From contig MNCI01027496.1 in assembly GCA_015680685.1 (NCBI GenBank), forward strand, positions 951,468 to 1,015,467: 64,000 nt of DNA. The letters are read 5' to 3'. The number at the start of each line of letters is the position of its first letter. Within the stretch, counting starts at the first letter, position 1. Origin of the DNA: Gnetum montanum. Its lineage: Eukaryota; Streptophyta; Gnetopsida; Gnetales; Gnetaceae. The position numbers and the translations under genes were made by a program. The notes under the pieces are model-generated. The model saw only the letters and a list, made by a program, of their open reading frames with translations, had not been told where the DNA came from and made no database searches. This document shows, in pieces, positions 12,881-25,273 of this stretch.

Positions 12881-12898
12881 TGGTGCCATTGCTAGGAA
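12881..12898 (+). promoter_or_regulatory. Primer binding site of element C
   Basis: TGGTGCCATTGCTAGGAA starts one base after the LTR. It is a decayed form of TGGCGCCGTTGCCGGGGA, the complement of the plant tRNA-Asp 3' end. Confidence 0.8.
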
Positions 12899-13031
12899 CT
12901 CCATTTCTTGAAACATGTAATATACAGGCTTAGTGGATATCACTAATATCGTTGGATGAATCCCAAGATCGACATCACTCTCACCTGACACATAACTATA
13001 AAAGCATCCTGATACTTTATTTGTTTGTAAA

Positions 13032-15500
13032 ATGTCTTCTTCTCACATGAAAAATGATATGAAACCACCAATTCCACAAGAGGGAAAAGTGATATATACT
13101 CATGCAAATGAGTTTGTCCTGATTTCACCTTCATCCTACATCAAGATGAGCAACTGTGATGGTGTGACATAGAAGGAAACATTGTACTACCTCTTGATCG
13201 ATCTATGCCCAAGATGCTACTTCAAAGTCTAAAGAAGTTAGGAATCTCAGATATTCAAGAGAAATAATTTGTGAATGGTTATGACACTTGGGACTACCAT
13301 CCCATTGAAACACAACATCAATGAGATCAACATCAGGAGAGGCATCATGAGGATGTAAAAGGAAAATGATTCATAAATTCCTTGTTCCTACTATACCAAG
13401 ATGAAAATGAGGATCCTTCCTCTAAGGGCTCTCAACATGAAGATTTTGTACCCTTTTTTACTAGTGATGAGGGTGTGACCTTGAATTTGTAGTCTATAAT
13501 CCACAATTCAAGTTCAAGGAAAGATGGTAGTCAAGGCAAGATATCGAACAAGCATCACAATAATGGGAAAACTAATGAACATGGCCATGATAACCTAAGG
13601 GAAATTGATAGATACCATGGTGGTCACAATCTTCCTCCCTCTTCACCCTCTTCATTTGCATCTACTTCTCCTTCCTCTTTTGATTCTAAAAGATGTCACA
13701 AAAGGAAAAAAATCTATGGAGGTGAGCATCGAGGCAATAATACTAATCGCCATGCCCACAATAATCAAAGGGGTAATAGAGGACATCATTGGTGACAATG
13801 AAACAATGATGATGATGAGCCTTTTTTAATGACTTGAAGTATGCTTAACATTGTAGAGGTAGTTAAGATCCCAAATAGGCATGTGAAAGATAGTCGAATC
13901 AAGCACTTAGATATGAACAATATCCCAAGATTTGAGAGGGGATATAACTTTGATCCGCAAAACCATCTATAAGCCTTTCACAATGCCTACACCTTACAAA
14001 ACATTGAGAATGATTAGTAGAAACTCAAGCTATTCCCTAGGATACTCATTAAGGAAGCAGAAGTCTAGTATTGGTCCTTAGAGCCAGAATCCATTCATAA
14101 ATGGATTACCATGCTGGAACTATTTAATGACAAATATTAGACATACTCCAGAGTGTCTAACCTAAAAAGGTAAATCTAAGGCTAGAAATAGGGAACACAT
14201 GAACACTTGGATGTCACCATGGGCAGCTACTATTCTCTCTTACATCGATGCCCTAGCAATGATTATTCTTAGAGGGAACAACTCCACCATATCATAGATC
14301 TGCTCAGAGTAGAAACCAGAAGAACTCTTGGGGTCTATGCCCAAGGGAGACTTTCCAAACTAAGAGCTCATCAGGTACAAAGGTTGATAGAATAGGTTGA
14401 AAAAGAAGAAGGTGAGTTACAAAAAGCAAAAGTGTAGAAGAATATAATAGGAACCCTTCCATTGGAAAAAGTGAGATTCGATTTTGTGACAAGGAGTCAC
14501 CACTCAATGAAGTGCTAAATAGAAAAACCTTACCCATCCAAAAATCTATTTCTAATATTTTGATAAAGGTTGATAAATTATGGGACTCTTTAGATAAAAA
14601 ATTCCAAAATTGTATGAAGGTTGTTGAAGAATCTAAAAAGTAAAATAGTGATCGTAATCGTAGGATCTAGAAAGAAGTTGAACGTGCCTACCAGAGAGGT
14701 AAGGGCAAAGCTGCTATAGTAGAAGAATTCATGGAGATAGACTCTGATAATGATGTTGATTGTGACATTTATTAGTATGAACATCCTAAGGGCTATTTCC
14801 TTATGATGTCACAGTTACAAGAGTTTGGGATATATGTGTTGAATCCTTGACTAGCATGAAGGTAAGTACCTAGACAATTGACTTATCCTCAAGGCAATCC
14901 AAAGTAGTTCCACCAGCAACAACAAGGTTACTACCCAAGTCGAGCTCCATCACAACCATATGAATAGTATCAATAATGGTAGCAACCACAATTTTCGGGA
15001 ATGGGATTGCCAAGATAGTAGTACCCTTACAAACAACTAGATCCATATGGGTACTATGTTCAACAACCTGTTTCTCCAAGAAGTTTTATAAGCCACACCT
15101 CATTCCAACATTAATATTACCCTCTAGAGTAATATTGAACTCATTCACCATCTACTTGAAGGAAACACCCATATCCATACCACCCTCTGCATGCATTTGC
15201 ACACATCCCTCCACCCTCAACCTAGTTACCTCCTATTCCATCTATGCAAGGTAAAATTCCCCCATAACCACAACAACAAAATGTTATGAGGGTTGTACAT
15301 TCACAACCAACCTTCCAACCAAGTGGTTCAAATAATTGATCCAAAAACAACCATTTTTCCAACCCAACAACCCTCCAAAACCCTCACAACCTAATGCAAC
15401 TAGTCACCATATATCTCCAACACCCTTATCCTCTACATCGAACACATTCAAGTGCCCTTCAAATCAAACACCACCTTGGATCCACACTATGATATTAATT
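13032..15500 (+). pseudogene. gag of element C, decayed
   Basis: The ATG at 13032 is followed by MSSSH, the start also seen in E. The retrotransposon gag core lies at about 13925-14290 and shows FERGYNFDPQNHL, KLKLFPRILIKEAE and YWSLEPESI. A linker containing ETRRTLGVYAQGRLS follows at about 14310. A zinc-knuckle-like segment CDIY.YEHPKG (about 14762-14795) corresponds to CEICQYEHRKGCC in E. The Pro/Gln-rich tail runs to about 15500. The protein would form the particle and package RNA. Many stops, mostly TAG or TAA where relatives have Gln or Trp, make it a pseudogene. Confidence 0.75.
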
Positions 15501-15544
15501 CATGTTGTTTCCAATTAGATTAAGCCTAGCAATCTTTCCACAAA

Positions 15545-16190
15545 AAGATCTAACCCAAGACATCCTTTCATTTACTTACAGATCACTGGACATGAGCCAT
15601 GCATGGCTCTTCTTGATTCTAGTTCTAGTATCAATCTCATCTCCCATTACATGTATAAGGCCTAGAACCTACTGCCTCTCAAAAAGAGCAACATCCATTT
15701 GGAATTGGCAGACTAGTCAATCACTGTTCCCTTAGGACTAGTGGAGGACATTGTAACCACAGTTTGTGCATGGTCCTCTCATGTCAATTTTTTGGTGATC
15801 AAGGTGAAAAATTGCAAAAGTGACTTCCCCATCATTATGGGAAAAGCATGGTTAAGCATAGTTGATGCATGAATGGGCATCAAGGACCTTTCCTTTAAAA
15901 TCTCCAAGGAAAATGACTTTGGAAGGCTAAAGAAGAAGCATGTTCCATGCATCACGTATAGTGATAATAGGTGCAATTACATGCAAAAGATCTGGTCTAT
16001 CAAAAGTACATACATTAAAGCATGTCATTAGTGTCTGCAAGACACAGATATCTAAAGGTGCCTATATGTAGTAGCCACAAAACAAGAGGGTAGCAAGTGG
16101 CTAATAGCTGACTCAAATACAACACACTATGTAGAGAACCTATTGAGAGCTTGACATGTGCTTATGTCGAAGGCATGGACAAACTTGAGC
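15545..16190 (+). pseudogene. Retropepsin region of element C
   Basis: One frame reads PFIYLQITGHEP, then MALLDSSSSINLI with the catalytic Asp at 15615-15617. The usual DSG is DSS, a Gly-to-Ser change explained by G-to-A. The next block is SITVPLGLVEDIVTTVC (about 15718-15768), then FPIIMGKAWLSIVDA (about 15829-15872), the family form of the ILGRPWL strand. It lies between gag and RT in the same reading direction. The Gly change alone may impair activity, and stops are present. Confidence 0.75.
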
Positions 16191-16199
16191 AAGTTCATC

Positions 16200-17100
16200 A
16201 CCAACTCTCTGATGATGAAGATGATGATACCTATTGGGGAAAGTTGGAAATCCCTAAAAATTTCCAACAAGAGCCCCTAGAGTTAAAAACTCTCCTAGCC
16301 ATCATGGAGTATGCATTTCTAAACAATGGCAAGCTAGTTATAATTAATGCAAATCTTGCTCCTCAACAAAAAGACAAGCTATTGAAGGTAGTCAACAAGT
16401 GGCCAACAACCTTTTCTTGGTCATATCCCAAGTTGACTAGAATTAATCCAAGGATATGCCAAGATCATATTTACACTAACCTAGCCATGAAGCCAAGAAG
16501 GCAGTTGTAGAGGCAGCTAAACCCCAAATTGAAGCAAATCATCCAGAAGGAAATAGAACAACTCCTCACGGCGGGGCTCATCTATCCCATCATAAATAGT
16601 GAGTGGGTTAGCCCACTCATAATTATACTAGAGAAAGGTGGCAAGTGGTGGATCTACATCAATTTTAGGCTATTGAATATGGTAACATTTAAATATCATT
16701 TCCCATTGCCATTTTTGGACCAAGTATTGGACGCTATCTTCGAGCATTGCTATTATAACTTCTTGGATGGTTATAATGGCTATAACCAAATCCAAATTGC
16801 ACTAGAAGATTAGGCCAAGACAACATTCATGAGTCCCTGGGGAACTTTTGCATATTGTAATATGTTTTTTGATCTTTGCAATGTCCCTGCAACATTTCAA
16901 TGCTTAGTTCTTAGTATTTTCCAATAGCATATTGGTAGTGGGGTAGAAGTATTCATGGATGACTTCTCTACCTATGGGGCTAAATTTAAGCAAGCCTTGG
17001 ATCACCTCAAGCAAGTACTGAAGAGATGTGTTGAAATAAATCGCAAGCTTAATTGGAAAAAAGGCCATTTAATGGTCTAGGAAGGCATAGTATGGAGCAC
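16200..17100 (+). pseudogene. Reverse transcriptase of element C
   Basis: The lead-in at 16250-16510 contains EPLELKTLL and the block KWPTTFSWSYPKLTRI. RT proper runs from 16529: LLTAGLIYPIINSEWVSPL, WWIYINFRLLN, FPLPFLDQVLDAIF, FLDGYNGYNQIQIALED, then after one stop TTFMSPWGTFAY and the catalytic FMDDF at 16952-16966. The RT blocks are clearly Ty3/gypsy, and FLDGY.GYNQI is the form seen in the Athila/Tat branch. Stop codons at 16811 and 16927 and a frame change near 17080 disable it. Confidence 0.85.
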
Positions 17101-17269
17101 AAAATTACTCAAGTAGGGATTGAGGTAGACCTGGAAAAGATAAGGGTCATCCAAGAAATTACACACCAACTAGAGATAATTAAAAATATTTGATCATTTC
17201 TTGAACACACTAGATACTACCAAAAATTCATAGAGAATTTCTCTAAGATTGTAAAGTTTTTGATCAATC

Positions 17270-17760
17270 TTACAAAAAAAGATGCTCCTTTCATCTCAAC
17301 CAAGGACTATGAACATGAATTCCAATTGTTAAAAGAAAAACTTATAGAAACTCCAATTCTGTGAGTATCAAATTGGTCCAAATTATTCCACATAATGATG
17401 GATGCATCTAATTATGCTTTGGGAGCCTTGCTTACACAATTGGATGATAAAAAACATCCATATTACATCCAATATATGAGTTGAAGCATTGTGGATGCAT
17501 AATTGAATTACACCATGATGGAGAAAGAATTAATGGCAGTGGTGTATGCTCTTGAAATCTTTAGATACTATGTGCTTGATTATAAAGTATTTGTGCACAC
17601 AAACCATAGTGACATCTACTTCCTAATGAATAAGCTGATGATGAGCCCCCATATCATACAGTGGCTCATGGTCTTGTAGGAATTCAATCTCACGATGGTA
17701 GATCAGAAAGGAACTAAAAATGTGGTCAATGACCATCTCTCTTGGTTAAGATGGGATAAT
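17270..17760 (+). pseudogene. RNase H domain of element C
   Basis: The frame shows MDASNYALGALLTQLD with the first catalytic Asp at 17401-17403, then NYTMMEKELMAVVYALE with the catalytic Glu, then VHTNHSD. The third acidic residue, expected as TDH, is Asn at 17602-17604 (G-to-A). The end carries NVVNDHLSWL, the usual ADALSR-like tail. It would remove template RNA during reverse transcription. Stops at several places and the Asn change show it is inactive. Confidence 0.8.
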
Positions 17761-17779
17761 AAAGAGGAGGAAAGACCAC

Positions 17780-18833
17780 TCTTTGATCAATTTCTAAATG
17801 AACTCCTCTTTATAGGAGCAATAAATGACCAAGTGCTCATTGAAACAAAATGATATGATGACATTCTCATTTACCTTCTCACTCAAGAGATGCCACAAGG
17901 TCTAGACTTTAGAAAGAAATAATAGTTTCTTCATTAGGCAAAGTACTTCATAGAAAATAGTGGACACCTTTACAAGGTGTGCATTAATGGCCTAGTTTAT
18001 TGGTGTGTCCCTAATGTAGATCAACTAGTTGTTCTCCAAGATGCTCATGAAGACCCTTGCAGAGACCATTATGCAGGGAGGCACATAGCCCTAAAAATCC
18101 TAATGGTAGAATAGTATTGGCCTACAATCTTCAAGGATGCCCACTAGTTTATCTAATCTTGTAAATGCTATCAAAGAGATGGTGGGATGATTACTTGACT
18201 GGAGAATCCTCAATAGTGGATTCAACAACTAGAGCCCTTTGACATATGGGGCATAGACTTCATGGGTTCCATCACACCCATGTCCAATGGAAAGGCATAT
18301 ATCATCATAGTAATTAACTACTACACTAATTGGGTAGAAGCCACAGTCATCACCTATTATACATCATCCATTGTTACTAGATTTGTACAATAAAATGTTG
18401 TCAACAAGTCTGGGGTACCACGTGCACTAATTTTTAACAATGAAACTTACTTTACAGGTAACACCTTTTGAAAACTTATGTAACACTTGAGGGTTAAACA
18501 TAAATTAACAACACCCTATCAATTCTAAGCCAACAATCAAGTAGAGGTGACTAATAAGGATATCACAAAGATCCTAACAAGGACCATAAACAAATATAGA
18601 AAAGACTGGAGCATAAAACTCAACGATGTCATTTGGGCCTACCACTCAGCATGGAAACTCTCTATTGGCTACTCTCCCTATGAGCTAGTGTACAGAAACC
18701 TTCTAATGCTTCTGATTCAATCTGAGCTCCATACACTCTCAACATCCTATGATCTAAATCTTGACCTAAGTTTAGCACAAAAAGAAAGACTGATCTACCT
18801 CAACGTGCTAGATGAAAATTAATTAGTGGTCCT
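17780..18833 (+). pseudogene. Integrase of element C, N-terminal and core part
   Basis: The zinc-binding HHCC domain is at about 18040-18185 (HEDPCRDHYAGRH ... CKCYQRDGG). The catalytic core has GIDFMG with Asp at 18256-18258; then LIFNNETYF, where the second catalytic Asp reads as Asn at 18436-18438; then ANNQVEVTNK with the Glu at 18544-18546. YSPYELVY marks the core end. The gene is interrupted at 18833 by element D, and its C-terminal part resumes at 30332. It would insert the cDNA into the host genome. It is inactive because of the Asn, several stops and the insertion. Confidence 0.85.
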
Positions 18834-19013
18834 TGAAATACCACAAAATTTCAGGTCTCAACATCACAACTACAAATTTTGCTAAGTGTTAAAATAGTGG
18901 TACTTTACCTAAATTTGTTTTTTCAAAGTGTTGGGTGTAGTCAGGTCCAACTGCTAGATTTGCAAAATTGTTTCTAAGTGTCAGCATGATGACACTTTTT
19001 TGCATATTTCACA

Positions 19014-19130
19014 CTGTGTAGCGTAGCATAGTGTAGCACCATGTCATGTTGTGTAGTGCAGTGCAATGTAGCACCATGTCACACTGTGTAGTGTAGCGCA
19101 GTAGCAAGCATAGCATAGCACAGTTTTCAA
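19014..19130. repeat. GTAGC-type tandem array in the left LTR of D
   Basis: Three diverged units of about 40 bp around GTGTAGCG...CACCATGTCA lie upstream of the TATA box. The matching array in the right LTR is at 29134-29300. Confidence 0.7.
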
Positions 19131-19296
19131 GCTATGCAGCATAGCCAGCTTGACACTACAAGCATCCCATGTCTTGCACGTAACATGGGATGAGCATACC
19201 AAACAACGTGGTCCCATCCACTGCACTACCACGTGGCACCTGATCCACATTTTGGGCTAACCCTAGCCCTATAAATACCCTGGGAACCCAAGGGTT

Positions 19297-19590
19297 GCAT
19301 TCTAGGATCGTTGGCATTCCCCAAGGGTTGGCATTCCTTAACTGTTGGCATTCCCCAGTAGTTAGCATTCCCTGACTATTGGCATTCCCTAGCAATTAGC
19401 ATTCCTTGACTGTTGGCATTCCCCAATAATTAGCATTCCTTGACTATTAGCATTCCCCAACAATTAGCATTCCTTAACTATTGGAATTCCCCAGCAGTTA
19501 GCATTCCTTAACTATTGGCATTCCCTAGTAGTTAGCATTCCTTGACTTTTGGCATTCCCAAGTGGTTGGCATTCCTTGGATGTGAGCATT
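19297..19590. repeat. GGCATTCC/TAGCATTCC tandem array, left LTR of D
   Basis: A unit of about 34-36 bp (TTGGCATTCCCCAGYAGTTAGCATTCCTTGACTA) is repeated about eight times just after the TATA box, that is in the transcribed leader. The right LTR (29446-29655) has fewer units. Confidence 0.85.
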
Positions 19591-20567
19591 TTTTAAGCAC
19601 TTGCCATTTAGTATTTTGGCATCTTGGCACTGAGCTCCGTGGCCAAACGAGACCCAGAGCACACCACATCAGTAGAGAGGCAGAGTTGCACATCGCAGTC
19701 CACTACAACCTCATTGTAGCCCTATAGAACATTGCACAATACATCACAGTGGCCAACCTAGCAGGCACGGTTCATCATGATGAGTGCCAGAATTCACAAC
19801 CCAACACCACCGAGGTTGTGATTACACTCCCACTATGCCTATGGCACACTGTATATACCTTTGTGAATTAACCACGCTCCCTCTTTTGGGGTGGTACACT
19901 GCTGTTCTTAAATTCTATTGTATTTCTCAAGCATTTCTCTTTGGCATTTAGTGTAATGCTCATACTTTCTTACTGTTACATACATATTTACAAGTTTGTG
20001 TCATTGTTCTCAGGTTGGGACATCCTGCTACACTCTAGCTGAGCTACACCCAATGCCTACGTGTAACATAGTATAAACTCTTTTCACACACAATCATTTT
20101 AACACCACATAAGTTCATGTTTGATCGACAAGACTGTTTAGGGCACCCCGTTTCTATTTTCTCTAGCATGGCCCTCGCACGAATTCATGGTTAGGTTGTG
20201 CACCTAATAACCTATTGGTGTTCCAACCATCAAAATTTTCAAATGCTATAGTTTTTAGCACTAGAAGAAGGGCCTGAACCATTTCTATCTAAATTTTTGA
20301 TTAGCACTTGGCCAAAACCCTAGATGTTCTAGAGAGCATAACAAGTTCTTAAAGCGTAGCAAGCTCTAGCATAGTGAGTGTACCAAGCTCTAGCGTAGCA
20401 AGTGTAGCACCAGAATTGGCCATTTTTCACAGTTTTCATACTTAGCATTTTTTCTGCATTTTTACACTTAGCCATTTTCCTACTACCAATAGATTTAGTC
20501 ATTTTTTTTAGTTTTCAGAGTTAGCCATTTTCTACAGATAGAAACTTTCACAACCCGATCTTGGAAT

Positions 20568-22390
20568 ATGAATCTAGATCAACCTTCCACATCGATGTCT
20601 AACATGTTTGATACCATAATCCATCCAAAGTGAGCCATACTAAGCCACAAACAATAAAAAAAATTTGTGCCAAAATCCAAGTAGGGCTACTAGTGGATTA
20701 TCTTGATTTGGAAGCAAAACAGGACTATGAACTAGTCCACTGGAACAGACGGGAGTATAACCCCTCCTTGTTTGACATAATCCCACTCACGAAGTCCTAC
20801 CACCAGTTGTTGTCCCAACTCATCTGTGCAAATAAGCATGATGCAAGCATAACCTATGAGGAAGTCTCACAGAAGGAGGAAGATGAGTTCAAGGCCCACT
20901 TCAAGCATGAGAGGCCCCTCCACACCGTCTTCCAGTGACCACTCCCTAGTACATCCCCTCCTCAGTTTGGTCCATCCATCCTCTCTGAGATGGTGACCAT
21001 GCCAATTCAACCTTCCTCACAAGCAACTAATGAATTTTCCCAACACTATGCTCATGTAGGAGCCACCTCCTAGTCCCAGACAACTTAGGAATCCTATGTC
21101 CCACCTATCTCATTAGTGTCTGTGGTGTCCATCTGACCCACTCATGTGTGGCCTACTTCGATCATCGCACCCATCGCTCAGTCAACACATCAACAACTAT
21201 CCGCTATGACGTTAAAATAGCAACGCCCGTCCATTACGACGTTAAACTGGCAAACTCCACAACCAACAATTTTGGCTTATGCTATGCAACCAATCCAAGC
21301 CCAGCCATTGCAACCGGTTGGCACATCCCTAAGCTTGGATCAGGCATTCCAGCTAATCCAAAGCATGATAGAGGAGGTCAATTGACTTAAGGCTACCTCC
21401 TTTGACACCATCAAGGTGGTGGAATTCTACCAAGATGATCCCATAAGTCCTACAGTACCACCTCTAACTCTCCCAATTGGGGTCCAACTGCCACAATTCA
21501 TCAACTACAATGGTGAAGGGGACCCCAATGCACACTTGGTCACATTTTGATCTGAGTGCCTACTCCTTCAAGCTTGGCCACATGCCATCATGCGTGTGTT
21601 CCCCATGTCACTCACTGGCAAGGCCTTAGACTGGGATCGCATGCTACCTAAGGCCTCAATCTCCTCTTTAGAGGATCTCATAAGCTAGTTTGTGACATGC
21701 TTCAGGTACAACCTAAAGCCTGAAGCAACCCTTGACTAGCTCATGCAGGTTAAGTAGGGGCCTCTAGAGCCCATGCCAAAATTCCTCCAACATTGGAATG
21801 TTGCATTGAGTGAAATGCCTGAACCCCTAGTGGAGGCACATCTACTGGCCATCTTCAAAGGTGTAGTAAATGACTTCATTAAGTCCAAACTATATTATCT
21901 AGTTTCAAAGTCTCTTAGCCAAGCCTTTGCCCAAGCAAAAAGCATAGAGGAAGTAGCGCAAGCTAGCAATGACCCAGCTTATGTGGCCTATAGAAACCAA
22001 CATGCTCGCAAGCAAAACAAAATAGTAGCAACAGTGGCCATAAGTAAAAAAGCAACCAACTAGGGCCCAACAGCTAAGAAACCCAAGGCCCTAGCTGACA
22101 AAACTGCCAACTCTAGTGCCAACTCACCTACATCGGCAAGGGCCACCCCAAGGCCTAACTTTTAGTGCAAGGACCACTCAAAGTATACACCACTACCAAT
22201 GGAACCCTCTAAAGTATTGGGGAAAATCTTAAAAGCTAGGCAAATCCAACACAAACATGTATCAGTGATTACCCATCAAAAACATGATAGGTACTGTGAA
22301 CTACTAAGGAACCCCACATTAGCAGTACCAAATGAGCCCCTAGTCCCACAACATTTTAAATTGGATCAATACTATTGTTGGCACATTTTG
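20568..22390 (+). pseudogene. gag of element D (Tat-like)
   Basis: The ATG at 20568 starts MNLDQPSTSM. After a frame change, 20630-20938 encodes a charged segment. The gag core is at about 21478-22000: LPQFINYNGEGDPNAHL, then WPHAIMRVFPMSLTGKALDW, then AQAKSIEEVAQ. The order of hydrophobic blocks matches the plant Retrotrans_gag domain of the Tat/Ogre group. A zinc-knuckle-like start YYCWH appears at 22374. The frame is then lost in the inserted sequence. Stops at several TAG and TGA codons. Confidence 0.75.
21195..21260. repeat. Two copies of the GACGTTAAACTGGCA motif within gag of D
   Basis: Two copies of CCGCTATGACGTTAAAAT-like sequence, about 33 bp apart. Related copies lie at 25870-25890 and in the array 27573-27840 of the same element. 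Confidence 0.7.
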
Positions 22391-22984
22391 GCCATTTCAT
22401 GGAACAAGTTGGCATGATTAAATTGGTTAAGAGTTTTTGGAGAAGTGGCAAAAATTTCAGTTTGAGAGGAAAAGAATAAGTTAACAATAGCATTCTTTTA
22501 ATTTAAGGAAAAAAATATATAGGAGCACCATTCCTATAGTAAGCTTATAAATCTCTGAGCATTGCATTTTACAAGGTAGTAATATAGATATATAAATATA
22601 TTATGATACACTGGGCTTTACAGATGAATATCTTGATAATCTCAATTCCTACTTTCCATAACCAAAGTCTAGCGGGATTATGGAGGAAGTCCAATTTTTA
22701 TATGTATCATTTATATGATATGAATATGTAGCAAATCAAAGAGCATCTCAAGTAAAATTGGTTTTGTATCCATTTTATTTAGGAAAAGCATATCGCTGCA
22801 GCAACACAAATTCAGCAGTCCGGTGCAGGGTAAAATTATTTCTCCTATGAATCATCTCAAATTTCGTGGTTCTAATAGAATTCCATGCTTAGAAGACTGT
22901 CATACGACCATCAAGTTTATATCTGCACTGATTAAACAGGAAATTAATGTAAGAACACAGAGGTAAAAACTGGAACAAAAATTG

Positions 22985-23460
22985 TAACTAACAGCCCTAT
23001 CATCTTCGTCGTCCTCGTCTTCTTCCTGCACGGCCGTTCCAGGGATTTTGTGCATATTGTTCAATCAAGATGTTGGATGCTTCAGGGCTTCAATGTCTGC
23101 GACCCGCTCACTAAAAAATTTCCATCGCATCCTCAGAAACCCTAGCAATGGAGGCAGTGAAGGCATCAGCATCTAGAAATTCTTTCCCAACATCCTGGTG
23201 CTCATCGGTGGAGGTCTGAATCCGTAGTATCCCTAGCAGTAGGTCACGAGCAGTGATGACTACCACTGCCGCTGCATCAGCAAGCTCTTGTTCTATGCAA
23301 AGGTCTGGCCAGTATAGCTGAGGCGCGGTCGCATGAAGAAGGGTTGTACCAGCCTCTACGTTGTTTCGCATACCACCAAATCCTATTAGTCTCTGCGCTA
23401 TTCTGCATGCCACCAAACTCTATCCCTCTGCACTATTTTGCCTTAGCAAATTTCGTGCTT
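22985..23460 (-). pseudogene. Host-gene-like fragment of unknown function
   Basis: A 101-codon minus-strand frame (23416-23111) encodes a segment with AAAVVVITARDLLLGILRI and FTASIARVSEDAMEIF. After a frame change, a continuation reads SERVADIEALKHP and a highly acidic tail EEDEDDEDD (about 23000-23095). Composition is clearly more GC-rich than the surroundings, and the codon pattern looks like host coding sequence rather than a transposon ORF. I do not recognise the family. No ATG context, splice signals or terminal repeats were established, so it may be a captured exon group or a fragment of an older gene. Confidence 0.4.
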
Positions 23461-24124
23461 ATGTGCCCAGGGCTCTGTCGAGGCCAGGAGTGCCTTGAGT
23501 AATACAAACAGAAACAGACGAAGTTCATTCCACCAACAATAATGAAAATAGAAATGGCATCGCTACTAGGAACTCTAATTCAAATATTTTAGGCAGTTAG
23601 AAACATAAATCAAAATTGTCATTTGCTCCTGGAACCTGCAATTAGAAATTACCAAAAATGGCAGCAGTGCCCGATGCCAACACATTCTTCATTGCCATAC
23701 CAATCCACTAAGTGCAGCAATAGAGACACGAAGACACAACAAGACAAGTGCACAACTGAATCAGCAGAACCAGGAGATGTTTTAGCCGATGCCGATAAAT
23801 CAGATTTGCAGTTTATTCGAAAGAAACCATCATCGCTGAAGACAAATAGAAAACCCGAATGCACGGAATTGAAGTCACAAAAATAAAAATTCAATTTCAC
23901 ATGGTCCGGTGATAAAAAGATAATTTCAGCAGTTTCTCACATGCAATAATGGTATGGAGCCCTTATTAAAGACCTAACATTAATTTAATAATCCCAAGTG
24001 AATTACTAAGGCTTCATACACAATGGGTAATTAAAAATCCTAAAATAAAAATAAAATAACAATTGTATGAAGCTCTTATAATATTGAGATCTTGGATTTA
24101 TTTTTCAAAAATTATTATATAGGT

Positions 24125-25253
24125 TGTTGCCTATAAAATATTTGTAATATTTACACATGCCAATGTTAGCATGATTTTCTCCTAACTTTATGTATAAGTT
24201 ATAACTTCCTAACTAGATTGGCAAGAAATATCTCCTAACTAGTTGGGCAAGTTATAACTTTCTTACTTGGGAGAGAAGTTAGCCAAGATATTTTGGGAAA
24301 TCTAACTACCTTTTGAACCTTATAAAAAGCCTTCAGGGGTTATAAGAAAAAGGGACTTTTGGATGAGCTCTCACTTGGAGACACACTTTGGGTTTTGGGA
24401 AGAGCATTGTAAAGAAGAAATTGTGAAAGATTGCTTGTAAAATGACTTGCTAAAAACTACATTTCAGCCTCTTTGTCATAGTCCTGTGAGTTATGCTTAT
24501 TGTTTTTTTTATTTTTTGTAAATTGTTCAGCTAGTGGTTTACATAGTATCATGCTTGACAAGTAATTTTGAGATTTTTAGATTGCTCTTATTGTTCTTAT
24601 TGCATAAATGAAAATTTCTATTAAAATTTTTCCATAGAAGTGCTTATGTTTAAAAGCCTTAAAAGCATTTTTAGTAGCAAATTTTATTATTGTGCATTCT
24701 ATAAGAACTAATATTGAGATTATTGTAAGAGAGCCTCTACATATAGTCAAGCCGTTGAACCATTCAATAGTCGAGAGGGTTTAGAAAATCTTTGGTATTT
24801 TGATAGGACCAGAATAGCTTCTTTTATGTTTAAAGTGAATCTCCATAGTATTTCAATCAGAAATTGTTAAGTCTTTTGAAGGTTCTGTTGAATGCAATTG
24901 TTGACATCCATTATCTAGCCAAAATGGAGTCTCGTACGTGATAGTTTATGCAGTAATTTTTTGGTAGCATAGTAGGATTGTCTTGAAGAAATTGCTTATT
25001 TGAGCCTTGGAAGTTTGAACAATTCGTAGTTATTGAATTTGGGATAGCTTTATTTCGAAGTGTTTACTCGTATCATTTTACCTTGTTTAAACATTTGAGG
25101 TCTTAACACAAATCTGCTTTCTTTTTTATCTATTTCCATTGAATCTTGCTCTATTTCTAGTTTTCTTGTGGAACTATCTCTTTCTTTAGGGAAAATTAGA
25201 AGTAGATTTGCGGAGTTGTGGTCAAATTTTTTTGCAAAACTTTATTTGTTACA
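24125..25253 (+). repeat. Probable copia-type LTR
   Basis: It starts TGTTGCCTATAAAATA and ends TTTGTTACA, directly before a tRNA-iMet-type PBS. A TATAAAAAG box lies at 24320-24328. About 1.13 kb. No second LTR or pol sequence was found in the window, so the copy is truncated. Confidence 0.55.
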
Positions 25254-25256
25254 AGT

Positions 25257-25273
25257 AGGTATTATAAGAGCCA
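25257..25273 (+). promoter_or_regulatory. Decayed initiator-Met-tRNA primer binding site
   Basis: AGGTATTATAAGAGCC resembles TGGTATCAGAGCC, the usual copia PBS, with a small insertion. It is four bases after the LTR end. Confidence 0.5.

Larger units (their letters stand above)
18834..20250 (+). repeat. 5' LTR of element D
   Basis: 1417 bp. It contains a GTGTAGCGTAGCACCATGTCA-type tandem array (about 19014-19130), a TATAAATA box at 19270-19277, and a GGCATTCC/TAGCATTCC array (19297-19590). It ends CAAATGCTATA. It pairs with the right LTR but has more repeat units. Confidence 0.85.

Noticed and set aside
13605-13829. 74-codon plus-strand frame as a gene
   Set aside because: It is out of frame with gag of C and lies inside it.
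20251-20275. Primer binding site of D
   Set aside because: The sequence after the LTR (TTTTTAGCACTAGAAG) does not match a tRNA end I can name, so no PBS was called.
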